64,000 nucleotides of DNA from Deltaproteobacteria bacterium. GTDB lineage: Bacteria > Myxococcota > Myxococcia > Myxococcales > 40CM-4-68-19. The notes beneath the pieces were generated by a model that saw only the letters and a program-made list of their open reading frames with translations, ran no database searches and was not told where the DNA came from. Position numbers and translations under genes: made by a program. The stretch covers positions 1 to 64,000 of the forward strand of contig VBLC01000034.1 in NCBI GenBank assembly GCA_005879315.1. Direction: 5' to 3'. Each line of letters starts with the position of its first letter. Position 1 is the first letter of the stretch. Shown here in pieces: positions 25,593 to 34,971 of this stretch.

Positions 25593-26254
25593 CAGTTGGG
25601 CGCGGCCGGGCGCGGCGCGGCCTGGGCCAGCGCGGAGGCGGCCGCCTTGATCACGAGGTGGAGGCGCTCTTCGCGGTCGAGCTCCTCGAGTACCGCCTGT
25701 CGTTCGGTCGGCGAGGAGAGCAGCACCCCCGCGACGACGTCAGCCAGGTCGCCGGGATCGCGGGCGCGCGCCGAGAGCTGGGCCAGAGCTTGCGTCTCAG
25801 CGGAGCGCTGTGCTGCGGAGAGCGCGAAGATCAGATTCTTGAGCGCGTCGGCCAGCTCCTCTTCGCTTGCGCCCGGCAGCCGGGGCGACTCCAGGAGCCG
25901 CCCGCGCACCAGCCGGTAGGGCTCTCCCGAGGGCAGCTCCTCGGCGATGCGCACCCGCCCCGCGCCGCGCAAGACGATGTTGAAGCGGCCGTCGGCGAGC
26001 GAGTCGACCCGCGCGAGGACTCCGACGCCGACCACCGGCAAGACCCGCGGCGGCGTCTCGGCCGCGGCGACCTCGTCGGGGATGTTGGCCAGCGCCATCA
26101 CCCTCAGCCCATCGATGCAGTCGCGGGTCATCTTCCGGTAGCGCGGCTCGAAGATGTGCAGCGGCACCAGCGAGTGCGGCAAGAGCACCGCACCCGGCAA
26201 GGGAAAGATGGGCAAGTGCGGCAACGCGCGCCGCACGCGCTCCGCGTCGTCCAT
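25592..26254 (-). CDS. LON substrate-binding domain protein (no protease domain)
   Basis: A 220-residue protein made only of the LON N-terminal substrate-binding domain. It begins with the family pattern LPIFPLPGAVLLPHSLVPLHIFEPRYRKM and contains GVGVLARVDSLADGRFNIVLRG, then a helical C-terminal half. Stand-alone LON-domain proteins may bind unfolded or specific proteins, but their role is not well defined. A TATTGT box lies 7 bases before the ATG, and no Shine-Dalgarno site is visible. It heads a chain with the lipoprotein, queC and dienelactone hydrolase genes. Confidence 0.9.
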   Translation of the reverse strand: MDDAERVRRALPHLPIFPLPGAVLLPHSLVPLHIFEPRYRKMTRDCIDGLRVMALANIPDEVAAAETPPRVLPVVGVGVLARVDSLADGRFNIVLRGAGRVRIAEELPSGEPYRLVRGRLLESPRLPGASEEELADALKNLIFALSAAQRSAETQALAQLSARARDPGDLADVVAGVLLSSPTERQAVLEELDREERLHLVIKAAASALAQAAPRPAAPN

Positions 26255-26261
26255 GAAGGGC

Positions 26262-26267
26262 ACAATA
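26262..26267 (-). promoter_or_regulatory. Predicted -10 box (TATTGT) of the LON-domain gene, leaderless type
   Basis: TATTGT ends 7 bases before the ATG; no Shine-Dalgarno site is visible. Confidence 0.45.
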
Positions 26268-26301
26268 GCGGAGATCGGGCGAGGCGGCGATGTGATCGAG
26301 C

Positions 26302-28728
<2,427 letters not shown>

Positions 28729-28798
28729 GGAGCCGTCACTCCGGTTTTTGGGGCGGCGGAGATTAGAGCGCGCGCGCCCTCAAGTAAAGCCCGGAGGG

Positions 28799-29374
28799 TT
28801 AGTTGTTTTGCGCCGTGACGGTCTTCCCCTCGCCCGTCGAGCGGGAGAGCGCCGCGAAGCTGATGTTCCCGAACCCGCTCTGGTTGCAGGCGAACATCAC
28901 CCGTTTGATCACCCTGAAGGGGATGCGGCGGTCCGCCTGCACGTTGACCAGCCCGCGGAAGGGATGGTCGGGATCGTTCTGGTGGATCTGCTCGTAGCGG
29001 CGCTTCTCTTCGCGGAGCGCGTCCTCCAACTCGGGCACGTTGAGCACGTCGCCCTTGGCGAGGTCGGCGCTCTGCAAGATCATCCTGCCGTCGAAGGTGA
29101 CCGCATCGGCCGAGACGGAGATGACCGGCGCCCGCTCGAGCATCGAGCCGTGATAGGCGTCGGGCAGCTTGATGTCCTTGCTCATGTAGAGCACCTCCCC
29201 GTTGGCGGAGAAGTTCATGAGCAGGAAGATCACCATGATCACCATGACGTCGATGAGAGAGGTGAGCGTCAGGCTGGCTTGACCGGTCTTCTTGCCGCGG
29301 ATGAACCGCTTGCCGAAGACCTTGCTCTCCGCGACGCGTTCGCCGGGGCGCTTTCCAGGAGTGACGATGGCCAT
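28799..29374 (-). CDS. ExbD/TolR-type biopolymer transport protein (second copy)
   Basis: A 191-residue ExbD/TolR protein, an inner-membrane partner of a proton-driven TolQ/ExbB motor that energises outer-membrane events. A single membrane helix occurs at about 38-58 (LTLTSLIDVMVIMVIFLLMN) with the essential aspartate in SLIDVM (Asp42). The N-terminal cytoplasmic tail is longer than usual and very basic (GKRPGERVAESKVFGKRFIRGKK). The periplasmic domain has the typical ending with RIPFRVIKRVMFACNQSG. It is the third gene of the ExbB-ExbD-ExbD unit. Confidence 0.9.
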   Translation of the reverse strand: MAIVTPGKRPGERVAESKVFGKRFIRGKKTGQASLTLTSLIDVMVIMVIFLLMNFSANGEVLYMSKDIKLPDAYHGSMLERAPVISVSADAVTFDGRMILQSADLAKGDVLNVPELEDALREEKRRYEQIHQNDPDHPFRGLVNVQADRRIPFRVIKRVMFACNQSGFGNISFAALSRSTGEGKTVTAQNN

Positions 29375-29386
29375 GGTGTTCGCCCC

Positions 29387-29863
29387 CTAGTTGATCGGCG
29401 CAACCGTGACGTTGCGCAGCTGTTCGCCCAGACAGGTGTCGACCGTCTCGACCAGGTCGGCGTAAGCCACCGCGTCCTCGGGCTGTACGGTGATGGCGCT
29501 CTGCTCGGGGAGGCTGATCTTGAGGGTCTTGAGCTTCTCGGCCAGGGCCTTGCGGTCGAAGGCAGTCACTCCGTCCTTGCCCGCGACCTTGGGGATCTCG
29601 ATGGCCGCCCCCGCCATCGAGAGGGAGTAGCCCTTCTCGGTGAGGAGCAGCTTCACGTCGATGGTGCTGTCCACCTTCGGCTGCTCGGGCGGCCCTCCGC
29701 TCGAAGCCACCTGCAGCCCGGCGATCTGCGTCCAGACGGCGGTGATGAGCAGGAAGGCGATGCAGCAGGAGAGCAGGTCGATGAAGGGCACCAGATTGAG
29801 CTCGGCGTCGAGCGGCTTCTTCCCGCTCTTCCCGGTGTGTTCCTGCGGCGATGTACCGGCCAT
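29387..29863 (-). CDS. ExbD/TolR-type biopolymer transport protein (first copy)
   Basis: A 158-residue ExbD/TolR protein with one membrane helix at about 24-45 (NLVPFIDLLSCCIAFLLITA) carrying the proton-path aspartate (Asp29) in VPFIDLL. The periplasmic part contains the conserved pattern AITVQPEDAVAYADLVETVDTC. It probably pairs with the second ExbD copy as a heteromeric complex on the ExbB pentamer, as seen in other myxobacterial and delta-type operons with two ExbD genes. Confidence 0.92.
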   Translation of the reverse strand: MAGTSPQEHTGKSGKKPLDAELNLVPFIDLLSCCIAFLLITAVWTQIAGLQVASSGGPPEQPKVDSTIDVKLLLTEKGYSLSMAGAAIEIPKVAGKDGVTAFDRKALAEKLKTLKISLPEQSAITVQPEDAVAYADLVETVDTCLGEQLRNVTVAPIN

Positions 29864-29875
29864 GATCGGCTCCGG

Positions 29876-30547
29876 TTACTGCTGCGGCAGATTGGCCGGG
29901 ATCCGCATCTTGTCCTTGTTGGCCACGATGAGGTTGAGCACGCCTACCGACGTCTCGTTGATGTCGTCGATCATGTGCTGCGTGCGGCCTTGCAGGAGCG
30001 AGAAGGCCACCAGGGAGGGAATGGCGACGATCAGGCCGAAAGCGGTGCAGTTCATCGCCTCGGCGATGCCGTCGGAAAGGACGCGCGCCTTCTCGGAAGC
30101 GTCCACGCCCGCCACGCCGGCGAAGGCGGTGATCAGCCCGAGGATGGTGCCGAGCAGGCCGACCAGGGTCGCGACGTTGCCGATCATCGCCAGATACCCG
30201 GTCCGCTTCTCGATGCGCGGCATCTCGCGCAGGCTCGCCTCGTCCATCGCCGCCTGCACCTCGTCCTCGCCCTTGGGGACGTTGATCAGGCCGGCCTTGA
30301 CGATGGTGGTGAGCGGCGTCTGCTTCTGGCCGGCCGTGTAGCTGATGGCCTTGTCCAGGTCGCCGTTGAAGATGTGCGACTTCAGCCCGCGGAGGAACTG
30401 CTCCTTGTCCACGCTGGCGGAGAAGAAGAGCACCTGGATGCGGTCGATGATGACCGCGATGGCGAACACCAGGCACAGGGCGATCGGGTACATGCCGTAG
30501 CCTCCGCCCTTCCAGTGCTGTGCGACCGTCTCGAAAAAGGAGCTCAT
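29876..30547 (-). CDS. MotA/TolQ/ExbB proton channel protein
   Basis: A 223-residue motor-channel subunit with three membrane helices: near 17-37, 106-130 (LAMIGNVATLVGLLGTILGL) and 150-172 (CTAFGLIVAIPSLVAFSLL). These match the TolQ/ExbB/MotA family, which forms a pentameric proton channel around ExbD/TolR. The signature G-x-A-T/x-L-x-G-L-L-G-T-(I/V)-x-G is clear. It heads the ExbB-ExbD-ExbD unit and is divergent from the GH42-like gene. No TonB or Pal gene is next to it, so its target process is not known; gliding, outer-membrane transport or division are possible. Confidence 0.93.
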   Translation of the reverse strand: MSSFFETVAQHWKGGGYGMYPIALCLVFAIAVIIDRIQVLFFSASVDKEQFLRGLKSHIFNGDLDKAISYTAGQKQTPLTTIVKAGLINVPKGEDEVQAAMDEASLREMPRIEKRTGYLAMIGNVATLVGLLGTILGLITAFAGVAGVDASEKARVLSDGIAEAMNCTAFGLIVAIPSLVAFSLLQGRTQHMIDDINETSVGVLNLIVANKDKMRIPANLPQQ

Positions 30548-30715
30548 TGTGTCCGTCCCTCTGCTGGTCAAGAGTTCAAAAGCAACCGTGCCGGCGCGGT
30601 GGCACCCGTCCTCCCCCGTCCTGGCTGCGAAGCCACCCCGGCTCGCGCGGGCAATCTGGTGGCACCCCTGCCGGGAGTCAATCGGCTGGCCGCTCGGGCC
30701 TTGAGAAGTTTCACG

Positions 30716-32398
30716 ATGCGCTCTACGGTCCCGCGTCCGATGGCGCGGGCGATCTCTTTTCCCAGGACACGACACGTCGCGCTGTCACAAGCCGAACAGA
30801 TCGACGAGGCCAAGGCGAAGGTGGAAGGGGCCGAGGCGCTGGTCTTGCCCTTCGCGTCAGCCGCGGCGGAGACGCCGGCGGTGGGAATTCCACTTCCCTC
30901 TCCGGCGGAGGCCCGCCTTTTGCCGCGGGTGGTCGCGATCGATGTCTCGATGGCGACATCGGAAGCCGATCGCTGTCGCGCGCTCGACGGTTCGCCAGCG
31001 GAGGTCCGCTGTGCCAGCTCCCTGGAAGGCCGCGCCGCTTCCGGCGAGGCTGCCGCGCGCGCAGCGCAGCTGGGCGAGGCGGTCCTGATCGGCGGGCTCG
31101 ATCGCTGGTACCGCCTCGGCCCCGAGGGCGCCGGCTACTGCCGCTCCTGCGAGCTCGCCCTCATCGAATTCTTGCGCGAGAGCTATGGGGATCACTTCCA
31201 GCCCTTCGATCCGATCGAGCCTCTGCGCTCCTCGGCGCTGCCGCTGCGAGAGCGTCCCTTCGCCAGGCAGAAAGAGGCGCTGCGGCTCTCCGAGACCATC
31301 GAATCGGCGAAGCGCGCCGTGCTGCGGGCGCGCGACGAGGCGCGCCGGTCGCGCGGCCTGGAGATGGCCGTGCTCGGACGCGTCGGCGTGCTCTCGGCGG
31401 CCGCGCTGGAGCTGTGCCGGCACCTCGACGGGCTCCTCTTCGAGCTGCCCTCGCTCGATCCCATGGAGGCGCTCTTGCCCCTGCTCGCCGCTCGGGCAGC
31501 GCTCGGCCAGCGTCCGGCGGTCGCGGTGTTGCCTTCCGGCGCGTCCGCGGAAGAGGTGCAGCTCTTCGCGGCGCTGACCGCCGCCTGCGACGCAGATCTG
31601 CTGCTGCCGGCCGACGCGCCGGAGCAGGCGCGAGAGGCGCTGGCTGTCCACCGGAGCTTCCTTGCGCTCGTGCGCGAGAGGTTCCGGCCGGTCGAGCCGC
31701 TCGCCGATGCCGAGCTCCTCTTCTCGCCGCGCTGCGACCACTGGACCTCGGGAGCGCACCAGCGCGCGACCGCGGCTTGCCTCGTGGCGCTCTTGCGGGC
31801 GCAGCTCCAGCCGGCGCTGCGGCTCGACCTGTCCGGAGGCGTGCGCGCCCCGCTCTTGATCATCGCCGGCGGGGCGGCGCTGAGCGAAGAGGATGCTGCC
31901 GCTGCCCGCCGGCATGTCGAGGGCGGAGGCGATCTGCTTCTCCTCGGTCGCTGCGCGACCATGGACGACGAAGGCCGCTCGGGCGACGCCGTCTTTCCCG
32001 AGGCCAAAGCGGCCCTCGATCAATTGGGCGAGGGCCGCCTGCAGCTTCTGGAGGAGGCCGCGCCCGAGGCCGTCGTCGTCCGCGCGCTGGGCGATCTTTC
32101 GCGCCGCCGCGCCCAGGTGACGCTGGCGGGACGCGGGCGGCTCTTCACCCGAGCCTATCTCGATCCGGAGCGGAAACTCGACGTGCATCTCGTCAATCTC
32201 GAAGGTGCTGCAGCGCAAGGGGTGCAGCTGACCATCGCCGGCCACGCTGCGGGCGGCGGCAGGAGCGGATACTGGTTCGCGCCCGACCGCGACGGCGGCC
32301 GCGACGGCGAGAGGATCACCCTCAGCCCGAGCGGGTTTTCCGTCTCGACCATCCTCCCGAGCATCGCCGGCTACGCGCTTCTGGCAGTGCCTCGATAG
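30716..32398 (+). CDS. Large unknown protein with GH42-like barrel and GATase-like region
   Basis: A 560-residue soluble protein that I cannot place firmly. The first half contains CRSCELALIEFLRESYGDHF (about 145-164), similar to the cysteine-bearing segment before the catalytic glutamate in GH42-type and related (alpha/beta)8 glycosidases. Residues about 375-420 (PLLIIAGGAALSEEDAAAAR, then EGGGDLLLLG) look like the class I glutaminase-like trimerisation domain that follows the barrel in GH42 enzymes. A clear acid/base-nucleophile pair is not evident, so activity is doubtful. The ATG at 30716 has GAGAAG 9 bases upstream. Its 3' end overlaps larC by 28 bp on the opposite strand. Confidence 0.6.
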   Translation: MRSTVPRPMARAISFPRTRHVALSQAEQIDEAKAKVEGAEALVLPFASAAAETPAVGIPLPSPAEARLLPRVVAIDVSMATSEADRCRALDGSPAEVRCASSLEGRAASGEAAARAAQLGEAVLIGGLDRWYRLGPEGAGYCRSCELALIEFLRESYGDHFQPFDPIEPLRSSALPLRERPFARQKEALRLSETIESAKRAVLRARDEARRSRGLEMAVLGRVGVLSAAALELCRHLDGLLFELPSLDPMEALLPLLAARAALGQRPAVAVLPSGASAEEVQLFAALTAACDADLLLPADAPEQAREALAVHRSFLALVRERFRPVEPLADAELLFSPRCDHWTSGAHQRATAACLVALLRAQLQPALRLDLSGGVRAPLLIIAGGAALSEEDAAAARRHVEGGGDLLLLGRCATMDDEGRSGDAVFPEAKAALDQLGEGRLQLLEEAAPEAVVVRALGDLSRRRAQVTLAGRGRLFTRAYLDPERKLDVHLVNLEGAAAQGVQLTIAGHAAGGGRSGYWFAPDRDGGRDGERITLSPSGFSVSTILPSIAGYALLAVPR

Positions 32399-33540
32399 GC
32401 GGCGATGGCCGCGGCCATCACTTCTTTCACCGGCACCCCGTGCTGCTCGGCGGCGCGGCGGCAGTCGTCGAATTCCGGCGCCGCGTTCAAGGTGCGCCCT
32501 TCGAGGCGGCCGACCTTGATGCGGACGGGTCCGTACGCGGTCTGCACCTCGACGAGCTCGCGGTCGAGCACCGTCCGCTCCACGCGCACGCGCCGCACGC
32601 CGAGCGTCGAGGTCTCGCGGAAGATCGCCGCCTCGACCGCGGCCCGCGCGCTCTCGCTCGACAGCGCCCCGAAGAGATGGCCGGGCCGGCCCTTCTTCAT
32701 GGTGACCGGCGCGATCCAGACATCGAGCGCTCCCGCCGCAAGCGCCGCCTCGAGCGCGGCCGCCGCCAGCTGCGGAGAGAGATCGTCGAGGTTCGTCTCC
32801 AGGAGCCAAGCTGTCTCGAGTCGGGCGGCGGCCTTTCCGAGGATGGCGCGAAGCAGGTTCGGCGCATCTTCCCAGCGCGCCGTCCCTGCGCCGTACCCGA
32901 CGGCCTCGATGGTCATCTCCGGAAGCGCCGCCGCCTCCTCCGTCCAGGCGGCCAGCAGCGCCGCGCCGGTCGGCGTCGTCCGCTCACCGGGACCGCTGGG
33001 CCGCAGCGATCGGCCGCGCATCAGCTCGACGGTGGCCGGCGCGGGCAGGGGGATGTTCCCATGCGCAGTCCGCGCGATGCCGCTTCCCGCGGGTGGCGGC
33101 AGGGCGATCACGCGCTCGGGAGCGAGCGCATCGACCAGCAGCGCCGCGCCGACGACGTCGACGATCGAGTCGACGGCGCCCACCTCGTGGAGCTCGACTT
33201 CGTCGGAGGAGATACGGTGGATCCTTCCCTCCGCCTGGGCGAGGAGCGCAAAGGCGCGCTGGGCCAGCTCGGCCGCGCGCGGCGGCAATCGGGCAGCGCC
33301 GATGAGCTCGCGGATGACCCGGTAGGGCCGATGGGGATGCGGCTCGCGCGGCCCGCGCACCTCGGCGTGCAGCGCGGCGATCCCCGACAGATCCACTTCG
33401 CTCAGCTCCAGCTGCGCGCCGAGGCCGAGTCGCCGCAGGCCCTCGTCGAGCGCCGCCCGCGGCGCGCCCAGGTGAAGGAGCGCGGCGATGAGCATGTCGC
33501 CCGCCACGCCCCCGACCGGATCGAGGACCAGCACCTTCAC
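32371..33540 (-). CDS. larC: Nickel pincer cofactor biosynthesis protein LarC
   Basis: LarC inserts nickel into the pyridinium-dithiocarboxylate mononucleotide to give the nickel pincer cofactor first found in lactate racemase. The 389-residue protein starts with the family signature VLVLDPVGGVAGDMLIAALL and has the HRISSDEVELHEVGAVDSIVD-type histidine/glutamate region (about 107-126), GERTTPTGAALL, and the second domain with LLETNLDDLSPQ and VTMKKGRPGHLFG. It is one uninterrupted frame, unlike the frameshift-dependent larC1/larC2 arrangement in lactobacilli. It overlaps larB by ATGA. LarA and LarE are not in the window. Confidence 0.93.
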   Translation of the reverse strand: MKVLVLDPVGGVAGDMLIAALLHLGAPRAALDEGLRRLGLGAQLELSEVDLSGIAALHAEVRGPREPHPHRPYRVIRELIGAARLPPRAAELAQRAFALLAQAEGRIHRISSDEVELHEVGAVDSIVDVVGAALLVDALAPERVIALPPPAGSGIARTAHGNIPLPAPATVELMRGRSLRPSGPGERTTPTGAALLAAWTEEAAALPEMTIEAVGYGAGTARWEDAPNLLRAILGKAAARLETAWLLETNLDDLSPQLAAAALEAALAAGALDVWIAPVTMKKGRPGHLFGALSSESARAAVEAAIFRETSTLGVRRVRVERTVLDRELVEVQTAYGPVRIKVGRLEGRTLNAAPEFDDCRRAAEQHGVPVKEVMAAAIAAYRGTARSA

Positions 33541-34316
33541 GCCGGCGCCCGCAGCTGCCGGTGCGCGTGGCGCGCGATCAGGGCTGCCACGAAGCCTGCG
33601 CCGAAGCCGTTGTCGATGTTGACGACGGAGACGTTGGCGGCGCAGGAGTTGAGCATCGCCAGGAGCGCGGCGATGCCGCCCAGCGAGGCGCCGTAGCCGA
33701 CGCTGGTGGGGACCGCGATGACCGGCCTCGCGACGAGGCCTCCGACGACGGAGGGCAGGGCGCCCTCCATGCCGGCGCAGACCACGAGCGCATCCGCCTC
33801 GCGCAGCGCTGGGGCCTGCCGCAAGAGCCGATGGAGGCCGGAGACCCCGACGTCGTAGAGCCGCTTCACCTCTGCGCCGACCGCGAGCGCGGTCGCGCAG
33901 GCCTCCTCGGCGACGGCGATGTCGGTGGTGCCGGCGCAGACCACGGCCACCAGGCCTTGGCGAGGCTGTTCTCCGCCCGAAGGAGGCGCAGTGAAAGTGC
34001 GCGAGACCGGATCGTAGCGGCCGCGCGGGGCGGCGCCCAGAGCGGCCAGCTCGGCGCTCTTGTCCATCCGCGTGACCAGCACGGCCTGGCCGAGCGCGAC
34101 GAGCTTTTCGATCAGCGCCGTGATCTGCACGGCGGTCTTGCCCTCGCCGAAGATGACCTCGGGGACGCCTTGCCGGAGGGCGCGCTCACCGTCGAGCTGG
34201 GCGAAATCGGCGACGTGCTGGACGGGCAGATCCGCGATGCGCCGCACCGCCGTCTCGATCGGGACCTCGCCCCGCTTGACGTCCTCGAGCAATCTCTGCA
34301 GCGCCCGCGCATCCAT
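33537..34316 (-). CDS. larB: Pyridinium-3,5-biscarboxylic acid mononucleotide synthase LarB
   Basis: LarB carboxylates nicotinic acid adenine dinucleotide and releases AMP, the first step of nickel pincer cofactor synthesis. The 259-residue protein has a PurE-like C-terminal domain with AVVCAGTTDIAVAEEA, LYDVGVSGLHRLL, VVCAGMEGALPSVVGGLV, PTSVGYGASLGG and VVNIDNGFGAG; the N-terminal part has GVPEVIFGEGKT. Length is normal. A TACAGA box lies 6 bases before its ATG, so larBC likely has its own leaderless start despite the chemosensory genes only 46 bp upstream. Confidence 0.95.
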   Translation of the reverse strand: MDARALQRLLEDVKRGEVPIETAVRRIADLPVQHVADFAQLDGERALRQGVPEVIFGEGKTAVQITALIEKLVALGQAVLVTRMDKSAELAALGAAPRGRYDPVSRTFTAPPSGGEQPRQGLVAVVCAGTTDIAVAEEACATALAVGAEVKRLYDVGVSGLHRLLRQAPALREADALVVCAGMEGALPSVVGGLVARPVIAVPTSVGYGASLGGIAALLAMLNSCAANVSVVNIDNGFGAGFVAALIARHAHRQLRAPA

Positions 34317-34322
34317 GGGCGC

Positions 34323-34328
34323 TCTGTA
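34323..34328 (-). promoter_or_regulatory. Predicted -10 box (TACAGA) of larBC, leaderless type
   Basis: TACAGA ends 6 bases before the larB ATG in the 46-bp gap after the CheC-like gene; no Shine-Dalgarno site is seen. Confidence 0.4.
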
Positions 34329-34362
34329 TCAGATCAATCGCTCTCCGGATCAACTGCGGGGT

Positions 34363-34971
34363 TCAGGCCGCGCCCAGCATGGAGAGCAGGCGCGAGAGCG
34401 AGTCGTCCACCGGCGCCGCGACGATGCGCCCGGCCAGCCGCACTCCGGGAAGCCGCAGGTCGGTCACGAGCAGGAGCGCCGAGTCGAGGTCGCCGAAGGC
34501 CGCATCGAGCGTCTCGGACAGGGAACCCTTGCCCACGTAGGGGATCGACGGCACCAGGGTGAGGCCCACCGCCGCCGCGACGCCGCCCACGTAGCTGGAG
34601 ACGACGATGTTGGACATCTCTGCCAGCGCGCTGGTGTACATCGTGCCGCCTTCGATCTCGCCGAGCAGCGGCGCGCCGAGAAGCAGCCCGCCCATCAGCG
34701 TCGCTCCCTCGGTCGAGACGTGCATCATCCAGCGCAGCCGGGCCCCGCCCTCGACGGTGAAGTGGACCGAGAAGGCAGCGCCGTCCGACTGAAGCACCTT
34801 CTCCGCGCCTCCGCGCGGCGAGACCTGCGCGCGCGGCTGCACCGCCTCGACCTGCGTCCCGAGCAGCCGCCCCAGAGAGCGCGCCGCGTCGGCCGAGCCG
34901 AGGTTGGCGAGCTGCCGCATCGCCTCGATCTGCTGGGGCGTCAGCTCGAGCGGCGAGAGCACGCGCATCAC
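34363..34971 (-). CDS. cheC: CheC-family CheY-P phosphatase
   Basis: CheC proteins dephosphorylate CheY-P. The 202-residue protein has the family's two pseudo-repeats. The second active-site motif is intact (LAEMSNIVVSS, with the Glu-x-x-Asn pair), but the first reads RQLANLGSADAARSL, so glutamine replaces the usual glutamate. It may therefore have a single working site. The GTG at 34971 follows AGGAG by 8 bases; the next codon is ATG, an equally good start. It directly follows cheA. No CheD or CheZ gene is visible. Confidence 0.82.
   Translation of the reverse strand: MMRVLSPLELTPQQIEAMRQLANLGSADAARSLGRLLGTQVEAVQPRAQVSPRGGAEKVLQSDGAAFSVHFTVEGGARLRWMMHVSTEGATLMGGLLLGAPLLGEIEGGTMYTSALAEMSNIVVSSYVGGVAAAVGLTLVPSIPYVGKGSLSETLDAAFGDLDSALLLVTDLRLPGVRLAGRIVAAPVDDSLSRLLSMLGAA

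Noticed and set aside
28729-28798. Terminator between the second exbD and hppA
   Set aside because: No stem longer than a few bases followed by a U tract could be found; read-through into hppA stays possible.
30598-30680. Sigma-54 promoter (TGGCAC-N5-TTGC) before the GH42-like gene
   Set aside because: TGGCAC occurs twice but neither copy has TTGC at the required spacing.
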